The notes: a model not told the origin generated them from the letters alone. Positions 7,828 through 17,006 are shown, numbered from the stretch's first letter. The stretch: DNA of 64,000 bases from Carboxylicivirga agarovorans (GCF_050589845.1 NZ_JBNGPA010000005.1:62001-126000); one strand, 5' to 3'. A program made the numbers and translations.

Positions 7828-9270
7828 TTATTTATTAATGATTCCGAGATAATGATCAATGCCTGTTTTTGACTTCCAGCGATAAGCTATACCAATGCGA
7901 AATTCAAGTGAGGCATTGTGTGTCTTATTCAATTTTGCCGGATGTTTGTCATCCCCTACATACACATTTGGCAAACCATACTTCACTGCCAATCCGGTTG
8001 TTACTTTTACCGGACCATTACTACGTATTTCAAACTCCTGTCCGATTATCAGCCCATAATCGACGGAAGCATATCTTGATGAAACATCACTGGATGTATT
8101 AGACAAGGTCTCTGATGCCGATTGAAGATGATTGATATATACCCCGCCAATATTTCGTCTTAACAGCCTCTCGCCCACAAGGCTATACCTGGCATTGTGT
8201 TTAATGGCCAGTTCGGCACCATAATAATTGAGTTCGGTTTCTTTATTGACATACTGGCCATAGCTGTATGTTTTATAGCCTTGCTTTAAGGATGAAGCAG
8301 CAAACAGGTTGGTTTCAAAAATAAACTTTGTGTTGATGGCATATTGAATAGTAAGACCAAAGTCGGGCTGAAAAGTCATTTTGCTATTATTCATACCGGT
8401 TGATGAAAAGCCTTCATATGTTTCGGCATTTAGGAGGTAGGTGTTTTTTAGGGCTGTAACAACACCTGTCGTCCACCTGCTGTCTTTTTGATCATATTTC
8501 ACTATTTGGCGGTCATCGACAGGAGGCTGGGTCAAAAAGTTATCAGTCCAGTGCATTGGTTTTGTGTCAGGGGCGGGCAACACCAGGGGAATGTTAATGT
8601 CGAAAGGCTTCTTCATTTCTACCGATGTCGTTTTGCTCTGCAGTAATTTGTTTGAGCGAGGATCTAAAAAAGAACCTGATGCCAACATTGGGGAATGTGC
8701 AATAACACTGCTTTGTTCTTTGGGGAAGCGCAGAGTGCAGACAATGGCATCAGGTTCATTACGTAGTAATTCAGTCGTGTGTTGTTTAAGTACATTGAGC
8801 TCGTTGGGCTGCTGTAATTGCATTACTGAACTGTCCATACCTGGTTTGATCAGTATGTTACTGTTTTCATGATTGGAATCTGTTGACAGATCAGTTTTGT
8901 AATCAAGACGAGCCTTACCGTTTAATGGTTGCGTAGCCTGCTCCGAAAAATGATACATAAGGTTTGTAAGGCCCAAAAGGATTAGTACACCGGCTGCCGC
9001 CAACCAATATTTAAACCGTGGAATAATTGATCTCTTTTGACCGGCATCCAGTTCTTGTGAGATAACATGCCAAACCTCATCAATATCCAATTCGTCCTCC
9101 ATTTCACGCCAAACCTCATTTACCAGCTCATCTTCATCTTTATCAAGTCTTACATGCACAGCATCATTATCCAGATGCCCTTCAATAGCTTTCCACACAT
9201 CATCGGGTGCTTCATGAGGCATGTGCTCAAAAAGTGCTTGATAGTTGTTATGGAAATTATCTGCTGACAT
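7828..9270 (-). CDS. Anti-sigma-like membrane protein with C-terminal beta-barrel-like domain
   Basis: 480 residues in three parts. Residues 1-85 are acidic and contain two DEVW/DDVW-type helices, like the cytoplasmic end of anti-sigma factors. Residues about 88-106 form a single membrane helix. A low-complexity linker follows, and residues about 270-475 show 7-8 amphipathic beta strands ending RIGIAYRWK, the pattern of the small outer-membrane beta-barrel families. It starts 4 bp after the sigma factor gene, so it is the likely sigma partner. The fusion is odd because the N-terminal helix should lie in the inner membrane and the barrel in the outer one. The barrel may instead be a soluble periplasmic beta domain. 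No zinc-binding anti-sigma motif is present. Confidence 0.75.
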   Translation of the reverse strand: MSADNFHNNYQALFEHMPHEAPDDVWKAIEGHLDNDAVHVRLDKDEDELVNEVWREMEDELDIDEVWHVISQELDAGQKRSIIPRFKYWLAAAGVLILLGLTNLMYHFSEQATQPLNGKARLDYKTDLSTDSNHENSNILIKPGMDSSVMQLQQPNELNVLKQHTTELLRNEPDAIVCTLRFPKEQSSVIAHSPMLASGSFLDPRSNKLLQSKTTSVEMKKPFDINIPLVLPAPDTKPMHWTDNFLTQPPVDDRQIVKYDQKDSRWTTGVVTALKNTYLLNAETYEGFSSTGMNNSKMTFQPDFGLTIQYAINTKFIFETNLFAASSLKQGYKTYSYGQYVNKETELNYYGAELAIKHNARYSLVGERLLRRNIGGVYINHLQSASETLSNTSSDVSSRYASVDYGLIIGQEFEIRSNGPVKVTTGLAVKYGLPNVYVGDDKHPAKLNKTHNASLEFRIGIAYRWKSKTGIDHYLGIINK

Positions 9271-9273
9271 TGT

Positions 9274-9804
9274 TTATATGACACTCATTAATTGTTCGTT
9301 CAACAACTTACGCGCCCTGCTCAGTTGTGATTTTGATGTTCCCTCGCTTATATTAAGTCGTTCGGCTATCTCTTTATGGTTATAACCTTCAATGGCATAC
9401 AGGTTAAATACCATGCGGGCACCATCAGGCAGTTTTTCTACTTCTTTAAGCAGATCCTGACAAACCAAAGGATCTGAGACATCACAGGGATGTTCAAATA
9501 CCTCACCAACATCATCAAAACGCAGAGTATGTTCTTTCTGCTTCTTCCTGAAGGCATCGATAGCCGTGTTGGTAATAATGCGGCGAATCCACGCTTTCAA
9601 AGCACCTTCTCCCGAATAGGCTTCTATATTTCGAAATACCTTTAAGAATGCATTCTGCAAAATATCTTTTGCCTCATCGCGGTCAGGTTCATAGGCCAGG
9701 CATATTCTGAGCATTTCGCCGGCATATTTGCGGTACAATTGCTCCTGCGATTTTCGCTCATGTTTTCTGCAGCCATCCACCAATTGCTTATCGTTTATAT
9801 CCAT
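9274..9804 (-). CDS. ECF-type sigma-70 family RNA polymerase sigma factor
   Basis: 176 residues from the ATG at 9804; a TTG at 9816 in the same frame would add four residues but is less likely. Region 2 covers about residues 20-90, with DEAKDILQNAFLKVFRNI and an AWIRRIITNTAIDAFRK segment for -10 recognition. Region 4 covers about 115-170, with LPDGARMVFNLYAIEGYNHKEIAERL and a helix-turn-helix ending SQLSRARKLL. There is no region 1 or 3, which is typical of ECF factors. It sits between an acidic lipoprotein gene and the anti-sigma-like gene with gaps of a few bases, forming a three-gene operon. Confidence 0.93.
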   Translation of the reverse strand: MDINDKQLVDGCRKHERKSQEQLYRKYAGEMLRICLAYEPDRDEAKDILQNAFLKVFRNIEAYSGEGALKAWIRRIITNTAIDAFRKKQKEHTLRFDDVGEVFEHPCDVSDPLVCQDLLKEVEKLPDGARMVFNLYAIEGYNHKEIAERLNISEGTSKSQLSRARKLLNEQLMSVI

Positions 9805-9819
9805 TGCTACAGTCAAGAC

Positions 9820-10587
9820 CTAATTGATAATCACTTTTAATGAGCTTTCGAGCCTATAGGCTATTATTTCATATAAAGCCTCGTTCCTATTTTCCGAAAT
9901 CTCGAGGAAGTCACCTCCCTCACCCTCACTCAGTTCAGCACTTTCAAGACTTGTAACAGAAATTGTTTGCAAGGCGTAATATGGATCAATTAGTAATTGC
10001 GCTGTATAGGTATTTTCTGATGTTAATGTGATGTCACCATAACTATCATTGATCTGGCTGCCTGCTATCAATTGCTCGTCATCATCAACAATAATGTATA
10101 GTGGAATACTCATGCCATCGGTGTTTCTATAATATCCTGTCAGGATGAGTCCACCATCTTCAGGAGTATCATACTCCAACTCCTCCTCACCATCATCTTC
10201 ATCATGCTCATCATCCTCATCATCATTGTCGGTCCACATTTCAATCTCCTCCATAGCAAAGCGCCAATGCATATTGGTGTATATACCTTGTGGAATATCA
10301 AACTTCCTGATCTGACCAGGGGAATTATTATTAAACATGAGCGGCCCGATATCGTTTCCCGGTTCTGTTGCAAAATGGACATTACCACCTTGCTGCCTTT
10401 GTCCGTCAAACATTACCTGTTTTAACAAGATATACCCCTCGCTGAAACTTAAATAAGAAGATTCACCGTTTGCAAGTAAGACCTCAAGTTGAACGGGAAC
10501 CGGTTCGGTAAATTCCTTCTTTTGACAAGAAATGGCCAACATGAAAACCAATAATGCACCAAATAAATTTAGCCTGTGTTTATACAT
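9820..10587 (-). CDS. Acidic lipoprotein heading the sigma operon, DUF4382-like
   Basis: 255 residues with a lipobox (LAISCQKK, Cys21). The body is beta-rich, with a GPLMF...GQIRKFDIPQGIYTNMHWRF segment that parallels the GPFLVDLL...P.A.Y.EIEF region of the 6844-7584 lipoprotein. A central stretch near residues 120-140 is almost only Asp/Glu/His. It is the first gene of the sigma operon. A clear Shine-Dalgarno AAAGGAG stands about 10 nt ahead of the ATG, unusual in a phylum that rarely uses one. It may be a surface or periplasmic component of the stimulus, but its function is unknown. Confidence 0.72.
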   Translation of the reverse strand: MYKHRLNLFGALLVFMLAISCQKKEFTEPVPVQLEVLLANGESSYLSFSEGYILLKQVMFDGQRQQGGNVHFATEPGNDIGPLMFNNNSPGQIRKFDIPQGIYTNMHWRFAMEEIEMWTDNDDEDDEHDEDDGEEELEYDTPEDGGLILTGYYRNTDGMSIPLYIIVDDDEQLIAGSQINDSYGDITLTSENTYTAQLLIDPYYALQTISVTSLESAELSEGEGGDFLEISENRNEALYEIIAYRLESSLKVIIN

Positions 10588-10819
10588 TTTACTATCTCTC
10601 CTTTCTATGTGACGACAATAAGAACAAGATGGTTGGAATGGCTAAAAAACTTTATGCACCACTAATTAATAGCTGCAGTTGCAATTATAATAGTATTACT
10701 TTCATTAAAAAATGACCGAACTCAGTATATGGCATGTGAGAATTACAAAATTTTCTATGTGCTTATTACCTTACAATTGGTATAATTTGTAACTTGTAAG
10801 ACACCTTAAAATCGTCACT

Positions 10820-10990
10820 ATGAATACATTTTTGAAAAACTTCGGTATTATTCTAATTCTGGTTGGAGTAGTTGTTTTAGGTCTTTATGCAATGAATCCA
10901 CCTACCAGTAATACACCACTGGCAATTGCAGCCTTATTAATGGTTGGTGGTATAGCAGTACATGTTATTTTAAACCGCATTATTGATTAA
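10820..10990 (+). CDS. Small two-helix membrane protein (56 residues)
   Basis: ATG at 10820 to TAA at 10988-10990. The product has two hydrophobic segments, residues about 9-24 (GIILILVGVVVLGLY) and about 34-51 (LAIAALLMVGGIAVHVIL), joined by a short polar turn with NPPTSNT, and ends NRIID. Proteins of this size and layout are common in Bacteroidota, but I know of no assigned function. It stands alone between the sigma operon and comB and is oriented opposite to both. Confidence 0.75.
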   Translation: MNTFLKNFGIILILVGVVVLGLYAMNPPTSNTPLAIAALLMVGGIAVHVILNRIID

Positions 10991-11068
10991 TAACCTGAGA
11001 TCGATGAGAATTTCAGAATTCAGATTGTCATAAAGAATTGATAAACAGGGTGAATATTGCAGGGCTAG

Positions 11069-11080
11069 CGAGCTAGCTCG
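11069..11080. repeat. 12-bp perfect palindrome
   Basis: CGAGCTAGCTCG is perfectly self-complementary and stands in the 238-bp gap between the 56-residue membrane protein and comB, followed by an A/T run. It could be an operator or a short hairpin. No function is evident. Confidence 0.3.
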
Positions 11081-11190
11081 AAAAATTTAACCCCGTAGAT
11101 TAGTTTTTTATGACAAAAGATTGATGTTTCGCTTATAAACAAAGATTTTACGTCGATGTCAGGTTCATAAGTAATTACCGACATTCAAAT

Positions 11191-11220
11191 CTGCCTTTTC
11201 CAATACTTTGGAAAGGGCAG
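11191..11220 (-). terminator. Probable terminator hairpin after comB
   Basis: CTGCCTTTTCC (11191-11201) pairs with GGAAAGGGCAG (11210-11220), 11 bp with one wobble and an 8-nt loop, 9 bp past the comB stop. The minus-strand T-tract that follows is weak (ATTT), so the call is tentative. Confidence 0.45.
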
Positions 11221-11228
11221 TAACTGAA

Positions 11229-11939
11229 TCAGAGGTTGACGATGCATTGCCCGTTCCAAATGGGAACATTGCTGTATAGGCCTGACTTAAAGCAATGCGT
11301 CAAATCATGTTGATATCCTTTTTGCATCAATACTTTATAGTGGTAGCCCTGAGCTGCTATTTCCGGTATATTGTCTTTGTGAGCCTTATAAAGAGCATAT
11401 ACGGACAGGGCCAAATCGCTAAGCCGGAGCTTTACCGACTTTTGAAGCAAATAAATAATGCGCCCTGCACACAGGGCATCCTCAAGGGTATACAAACCAT
11501 TATTTCCTGAGCATACCAGGACAAGATCAGATCTTTCTTTAATTCTGTCAACCACAGCTTTGTCGTTTAAGAAAGAGGCGATCAGCAGCTCAGAAGCCGA
11601 TAAGGAATTATGAATAGCCAGGGTTCCGTTCGTGGTGGTCATCACCAATAATTTATCCTCAATAACTTGTTTTGAATATGCCAAAGGAGAATTGCCATGA
11701 TCAAAGCCATCAATTGGTTCAGCATGACGTTCTCCGCCCAAAACAACAGCTTCGGACGTGCTGTCTTTTACAATAAACGCTTCTTTGGCCTCTAACACAG
11801 GCACGACACCTTTAGCGCCATTATTCAGGGCAGTCACCATTACAGAGGTGGCCCGGAGCACATCAATTACAATAACTGTTTTTCCTTTAACCTGTGCTTC
11901 TGTTACCTGCTGAGCTGTCGCTATTACTTCTACATTCAT
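11229..11939 (-). CDS. comB: 2-phosphosulfolactate phosphatase family protein (ComB)
   Basis: 236 residues, full length for ComB. Diagnostic segments are VIDVLRATS near the N-terminus, GGERHAEPIDGFDHGNSP in the middle and MTTTNGT. ComB removes phosphate from 2-phosphosulfolactate to give sulfolactate, a step in archaeal coenzyme M synthesis. Bacterial homologues are frequent in Bacteroidota, where the substrate is less certain; sulfonate or sulfonolipid metabolism is a possibility. No ComA or ComC is visible in the window. It follows the MATE gene by 14 bp on the same strand, so the two may be co-transcribed. Confidence 0.88.
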   Translation of the reverse strand: MNVEVIATAQQVTEAQVKGKTVIVIDVLRATSVMVTALNNGAKGVVPVLEAKEAFIVKDSTSEAVVLGGERHAEPIDGFDHGNSPLAYSKQVIEDKLLVMTTTNGTLAIHNSLSASELLIASFLNDKAVVDRIKERSDLVLVCSGNNGLYTLEDALCAGRIIYLLQKSVKLRLSDLALSVYALYKAHKDNIPEIAAQGYHYKVLMQKGYQHDLTHCFKSGLYSNVPIWNGQCIVNL

Positions 11940-11953
11940 TCTTCTCGGATCAA

Positions 11954-13291
11954 TTAAAGGCCATAACGCTTTTTATACAAAATTCTAAATCTTATTAACA
12001 GGAAAGTACCAGCAGACGCCAGACCTGTCAGGTAGCCAAGCCATATTCCTGATGGTCCCATATTAATAACAAATGCACTGACATAGCCTACGGGCACTGA
12101 TATTAACAAATAAGCAATTCCGGCGCCCACAACGGGCATCACCACATCTTCAAGGCCCCGCAATATCCCCAGTGCAATAACCTGTATTCCATCAAAAATC
12201 TGGAACAGTCCCGCAACCAGCATCAATCCGGCAGCAACACTGATCACCTCAAGGTCTTCAACAAATAAGGACGGTAAAAAGTAGCGAAGCATCAAAAACA
12301 AAATACCTGTTGTAGTCATAAAAAGTACAACAATGTGCAGCGATGCAAACGCACTGTGTTTCATTGACAGGTAATCTTTCTTACCCCTGAAAATACTAAC
12401 CTTAACGGTAGTTGCTGAACCCAATCCGGATGACATCATATAGGTCAGACTGGCAATACTCAGAACGATCTGGTGAGCAGCCAGGCTAACAGCATTGATC
12501 CATCCCATCATGATGCTACCTATACTAAATGCAAATACCTCAATAATCATTTGCAGGCCAATGGGTAAACCCAGACGCCAGATACGAACAAATGCTGCTT
12601 TAGAGAAAGGGGCAAGATGGTCTCCACGGTAATCGTTAAACAGTCTGAGTTGACGTGACACCACCCAAAATGCAAGACTCATAATTACCCGTGAAACAAG
12701 CGTTCCAATACCGGCACCGACAAGTCCCAACTCAGGTGCTCCCCAGTGTCCGTAAATAAACATGTAATTGAGCAATACATTGAGCACATTACCACCTATA
12801 GTAATGTACATGGCGACTTTTGTATTGCTCAAACCTTCGGCAAACTGCTTATAACTATTAAATAATTGCAAAGGTACTATTGATAGCACCAGTAAAATAT
12901 AATAAGGAATGGCTTCTTCAACAACACCGCTTTCCTGCCCCATTAATGGCATTGCAAAGATGATTAATAAGGATAGCAGTGTTAAGCCAATACCAACGAT
13001 AATATTGCTGTATATGCCCTGATGAAACCAATAGGCGCATGTTTCCTTATCTTTGGCTCCATAGGCCTTACCAACGAGTGGTGTAATAGCAAGCGAAATT
13101 CCAATACCAAAGTAAAGCACATTGATAAAAATACTGTTGGCAAAAGAAGCTGCTGCCAAAGGAATAGTGCCAACCCGCCCGACCATCACTGTATCTGCCA
13201 CATTAACCAGCATTTGGCCTGCCATGGCCAGCACAACCGGAGTTGCTAGTTTTATATTGGGCCAATAATGTACAGCATACTTATTATTCAT
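11954..13291 (-). CDS. MATE family multidrug/sodium antiporter
   Basis: About 445 residues from the ATG at 13291; an in-frame TTG at 13318 would give nine more residues but is less likely. The protein has the usual twelve hydrophobic segments in two six-helix halves, with the family signatures ATPVVLAMAGQMLVNVADTVMVGR at the N-terminus and LGLPIGLQMIIEVFAFSIGSIMMG at the start of the second half. It should export cationic drugs or metabolites using Na+ or H+. It lies 71 bp downstream of the peptidase-ABC exporter on the same strand, so co-transcription with the peptide export genes is possible but not shown. Confidence 0.9.
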   Translation of the reverse strand: MNNKYAVHYWPNIKLATPVVLAMAGQMLVNVADTVMVGRVGTIPLAAASFANSIFINVLYFGIGISLAITPLVGKAYGAKDKETCAYWFHQGIYSNIIVGIGLTLLSLLIIFAMPLMGQESGVVEEAIPYYILLVLSIVPLQLFNSYKQFAEGLSNTKVAMYITIGGNVLNVLLNYMFIYGHWGAPELGLVGAGIGTLVSRVIMSLAFWVVSRQLRLFNDYRGDHLAPFSKAAFVRIWRLGLPIGLQMIIEVFAFSIGSIMMGWINAVSLAAHQIVLSIASLTYMMSSGLGSATTVKVSIFRGKKDYLSMKHSAFASLHIVVLFMTTTGILFLMLRYFLPSLFVEDLEVISVAAGLMLVAGLFQIFDGIQVIALGILRGLEDVVMPVVGAGIAYLLISVPVGYVSAFVINMGPSGIWLGYLTGLASAGTFLLIRFRILYKKRYGL

Positions 13292-13362
13292 CCTCAGAAT
13301 CTTAAAATTGAAGGACAAAAGTAATTAAAGAATGTGGATGTATAACTACATTAAATTCATCA

Positions 13363-15513
13363 TTAGTGGTAATGATGCCTGATCATTTCATAGAAGCGAC
13401 CTCCTTTTTGCTTTTTTAACTGGTTGACGGCACCAGACTGGATCAGTTTACCCTTCTCAAATACAAAAACCTCATCGGCAATGTCAATGACACTCATACG
13501 ATGAGCCACCATTATGATGGTTTTCCCTTCTTTTTTGAGTTCCTGAATGACATCTTTGACAACGGCTTCTGAGCGATCATCAAGAAATGAAGTCGCTTCA
13601 TCGAAAATATAGATCTGAGGATTAAGATAAAGCACCCTGGCAATTGCCAGGCGTTGTCGCTGCCCGCCTGACAACTGAATTGCATTTTCGCCCAGCCATG
13701 TGTATAAGCCCTCCGGCAATTGTTCAACCGTTTCTTCAAGCTTCAATTGCCTGATGATAGAAATAATGTTTTTAATATCAGGTACAGGGTCGCCTAATGC
13801 AATATTTTCTATCACATTCCCTGCAAATAGTTCAATATTCTGTGGTACAATACCAACTACCTTTCTCAGGTCGACCAGGTTGATGTGTTTAATATCAATG
13901 CCTCCAATGGTTAACTCACCACTTTGTATCGGATATAATCCCTGTATCAAAGCACCAATGGTTGATTTTCCACTACCGCTATCACCTAATAAAACCGATA
14001 CCGTATTAGCTTTGACAGACATATTGAAATCGATGAATAAATCCTGCTCCAGTGTATAGGAGAAATTGACCTTTGAAAAATTAATATCACCAGTGTCACT
14101 CTTTGAAAAAGCAATGGTCTTACCCTCTTCCTGTTCATGCTCCAATTCAAGAAGTTCAAATAAGCGATCCATGGCGATCAAGGCCCCGTGAATACTTTTA
14201 TTGAAAGCAGCCAATCGGGCAATTGGTCCTGTAAAATAAGCTGAGATGGCAAAAAATGACATCAGCTCTCCTGCTGACATCTCAGTTTGTATGACAAACA
14301 AAGCTCCGGCCCATAACACGGCAAGCGTTAGTAGGCGATTAATAAACTGTATACCCGAATTTGACAGGATGTTGAGCTTGCCCGACCGATATACCTGTTC
14401 AAGAACTTTAACCAAACGGTTATCAACACCATTAGCAAAGTGCTGTTCAGCTCCCATTTGTTTGATCGTCTTAACAGCCCTTAAAGATTCTACCAACTGA
14501 ATCTCCAGCTCCGCTGTTTCTTCCATCTTAGCGCGTTCAAGTTTCTTGTTAATGGAATTGGTTATAAGCATTAACAGGAGATAAACCGGAATGACCAAAT
14601 AAGAAAGTAACGCGAGCTTCCAGCTAAAAACCATCATAACCAGGAATGCTATGACAATGACAAGGATATCTACGATTGACTCAACGGCTACCTGGTTAAT
14701 GAAATTGCGAATCTTAACCGCATCATTAACCCTTGAAATCAGCTCTCCAATGCGCATGCTATCATAAAACTTTTGAGGCAGTTTAATGAGGTGTCTGAAA
14801 TAACCGGATATTAATGTTGTATCAATATTTTGACTGACCCTAAGTACAAACCATGATTGCAGTACTCCAATAAGTAACTGTACGACAAACACAATGAGCA
14901 TTATAAGCCCGAGAAGGTTCAATAAATTATGATTGTGCCCAACCAAAACAAAGTCGGTCAACTTTTGAATGTAAAAGGCAGTGGACAATCCTAAAACAGA
15001 AAACGCCAATGCCCCAAAACCAGATTGCATCATAACTGCCCTGTGTGGTTTTACCAGGTTCCAGAAGCGTTTGATGTTAGAAACCGTTTTATCATCTTTT
15101 GAGAAATTTGCCGATGGAATAAGTAAAACAACTACACCCGTCCATTTTTTATGGAATTCATCATGTGTCATCTTCAGCATCTTACCATATGCCGGATCCA
15201 TTACTTTTATAAACTTCTTTCCTACTTTATAAATTACGACAAAATGATGCGTACCACCCGGTAGTTTAAGGTGAGCAACAGCCGGCAGGGGAATTTCAAA
15301 TAAATCATCCTTTTCTATCTCAACACCTTTAGCATCAAAACCAAGGGTTTCGGCGGCTTTAATAAGACCATAAGCACTTGTACCTCCTTTGTGTGTTCCA
15401 GCCTCTTGCCTGACGGTCCACAGCGGAAGTCGCAATTTATAGTATCTGGCTACTGATACCAGGCATGCAGCTCCACAGTCGGTTGAATCATATTGCTGAA
15501 TTGATAATCTCAT
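13363..15513 (-). CDS. Peptidase-containing ABC exporter (C39 peptidase, membrane domain, ATPase)
   Basis: 716 residues, the standard size of a PCAT. It cleaves double-glycine leaders and exports the mature peptide. Residues 1 to about 130 are the C39 peptidase, with Cys13 in DSTDCGAACL, His90 in GGTHHFVV and Asp in MDPAYGK. Six membrane helices follow (about 165-430). The ATPase has Walker A GDSGSGKST, signature LSGGQRQRLAIAR, Walker B IYIFDEATS and the H-loop His in MVAHR. All catalytic residues are present. It lies 12 bp after an HlyD-type adaptor and downstream of a GG-leader peptide gene, which supplies a likely substrate. Confidence 0.95.
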   Translation of the reverse strand: MRLSIQQYDSTDCGAACLVSVARYYKLRLPLWTVRQEAGTHKGGTSAYGLIKAAETLGFDAKGVEIEKDDLFEIPLPAVAHLKLPGGTHHFVVIYKVGKKFIKVMDPAYGKMLKMTHDEFHKKWTGVVVLLIPSANFSKDDKTVSNIKRFWNLVKPHRAVMMQSGFGALAFSVLGLSTAFYIQKLTDFVLVGHNHNLLNLLGLIMLIVFVVQLLIGVLQSWFVLRVSQNIDTTLISGYFRHLIKLPQKFYDSMRIGELISRVNDAVKIRNFINQVAVESIVDILVIVIAFLVMMVFSWKLALLSYLVIPVYLLLMLITNSINKKLERAKMEETAELEIQLVESLRAVKTIKQMGAEQHFANGVDNRLVKVLEQVYRSGKLNILSNSGIQFINRLLTLAVLWAGALFVIQTEMSAGELMSFFAISAYFTGPIARLAAFNKSIHGALIAMDRLFELLELEHEQEEGKTIAFSKSDTGDINFSKVNFSYTLEQDLFIDFNMSVKANTVSVLLGDSGSGKSTIGALIQGLYPIQSGELTIGGIDIKHINLVDLRKVVGIVPQNIELFAGNVIENIALGDPVPDIKNIISIIRQLKLEETVEQLPEGLYTWLGENAIQLSGGQRQRLAIARVLYLNPQIYIFDEATSFLDDRSEAVVKDVIQELKKEGKTIIMVAHRMSVIDIADEVFVFEKGKLIQSGAVNQLKKQKGGRFYEMIRHHYH

Positions 15514-15525
15514 TCATTTAGTGTG

Positions 15526-16683
15526 TTAAGATGGTTCATTAGGCAACACTTTTGGATTTAGCCAATCATCCACTGTATCAAACAGCAAGTGAAACAATGA
15601 ACGTTGTGTGACAATAAAACGTCCGGTTAAACTCATGCCCTTCTTCATATTGCCAACCACTCCATTACTGAGCTTTAAGCTATCCTGCTTTAAATGACAA
15701 CGGATCAAATACTTGTATTGCCCGTCGACCAAACTTACATCATCAGCTACTTCAAAAACTACCGCATCCAACATGCCCCACTGGTTATAATCATAAGTGT
15801 CGATTTGTAAGCGCACCGGCATATCGGTATGGATAAAACCAATATCTGAGGGCGATATATAACATTCAGCAATTAACTCTTGCTGTGGTGACAAGTAGGC
15901 AATTAACTGGCTTTCTGTTAAAAAATTACCCACAGCTACCCCGTTAAAATCAATGATACTTCCATCAAATGGTGCCGTAAGCAGGTATTGACTTCGCTCC
16001 TGCCACAGGTTTTCAACTTTACTCTTTAATTCCTGATTGGAAACAATGTAATTTCGTCGATCTGTTTCCCAACGAGCATTTGAAGCTGAAATATACATCA
16101 TCAATTCATCCCTGGCTTCTTCCAGCTTAAAGGAATCTTCCTGGTAGGTTGTTAGTGGAACCACTCCATCTTTGAATAATGCTGCTGTTCTTTTAAAGTC
16201 AACCCCCAGTTTGTCTATTTTACGCCTGAACATTTTAATGGATGTTGTATAATCCTCATATTCTTTTTGGTACAAGGTTGTATTAACATTGGCGTTTTCA
16301 ATATGCCCAAGCAGGCTTGAAATATCATCAATGTAATTGGTTTGCAGTTCCATTTGTTGATTAACCAGCTCAATTTCATTAATAAATCCACTTTGCTGCA
16401 AAACAATTAATGTATCTCCGCACCTTACATTTTTGTTTTCTGAGATATTAACAGCCGTCACTTTAGCTGTAACAGGTGAGTTTAGCTGCACCATTTTATT
16501 AAGGGTTGTAATGGTACCTCTGCTCTGTACCGATACATCAACATGAATGAAAGGTAAGGCTATAAAACCGGCAAAAACAGTGATTAAAATTACCCAATAT
16601 AAAGCATAGCCGCGGTAGTTAATGGCGGTATAATGGTGATATTTGCTTTTACTTTGACTTGTTTTGGGTGTGTTAACAGGCAT
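15526..16683 (-). CDS. HlyD-family periplasmic adaptor of the peptide exporter
   Basis: 385 residues with an N-terminal membrane helix at about 30-50. A half-lipoyl segment (VQLNSPVTAKVTAVNISENKNV) follows, then a coiled-coil hairpin of about 110 residues, the second half-lipoyl motif (LLTAPFDGSIIDFNGVAVGNF) and a beta-barrel region. It bridges the inner-membrane ABC exporter to an outer-membrane channel. No TolC-like gene is in the window, so that component must be supplied from elsewhere. It is transcribed just ahead of the exporter gene. Confidence 0.92.
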   Translation of the reverse strand: MPVNTPKTSQSKSKYHHYTAINYRGYALYWVILITVFAGFIALPFIHVDVSVQSRGTITTLNKMVQLNSPVTAKVTAVNISENKNVRCGDTLIVLQQSGFINEIELVNQQMELQTNYIDDISSLLGHIENANVNTTLYQKEYEDYTTSIKMFRRKIDKLGVDFKRTAALFKDGVVPLTTYQEDSFKLEEARDELMMYISASNARWETDRRNYIVSNQELKSKVENLWQERSQYLLTAPFDGSIIDFNGVAVGNFLTESQLIAYLSPQQELIAECYISPSDIGFIHTDMPVRLQIDTYDYNQWGMLDAVVFEVADDVSLVDGQYKYLIRCHLKQDSLKLSNGVVGNMKKGMSLTGRFIVTQRSLFHLLFDTVDDWLNPKVLPNEPS

Positions 16684-16745
16684 AATTGTAAAAAGCTACT
16701 TCCCGAAAATAGCATTTTTTTTATTATGCCTCTATGATATACGTA

Positions 16746-17006
16746 TTATTTGGACACTTCTACTTTTTGCAATTCAATCCAGCGGATACCATCTTTGAAG
16801 AAACCATCGTCTTTGTAATGAAAACTATTCAATTCTTTTGAGAAGTGAATAACTGCTCCTAAAGAGCTCATCATATCCAAATAAAAATATAACATACGTA
16901 CGGACATACGCAGATACCCGGCTAACTCTATTGGTGAACCGGTTTCTTTGCGCCTGATCTGTTCGTCGATCAGCGCAATTGTTCTATGTACCTCGTGCTG
17001 TGGCAA
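16746..17006 (-). CDS. Small winged helix-turn-helix protein of the peptide locus
   Basis: 86 residues. The first 60 form a winged helix-turn-helix of the DeoR/HTH_11 kind: TIALIDEQI..., a recognition segment ELAGYLRMSVRMLYFYLDMMSSLGA, then a wing with NSFHYKDDGFF. The start is a TTG at 17006, because an in-frame stop lies just upstream and the only internal Met codons fall inside the fold. AGGAGAG stands 6 nt ahead of the TTG, a good ribosome binding site. It lies between the GG-leader peptide gene and the HlyD gene on the same strand and may regulate the locus. No effector domain is present. Confidence 0.75.
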   Translation of the reverse strand: MPQHEVHRTIALIDEQIRRKETGSPIELAGYLRMSVRMLYFYLDMMSSLGAVIHFSKELNSFHYKDDGFFKDGIRWIELQKVEVSK

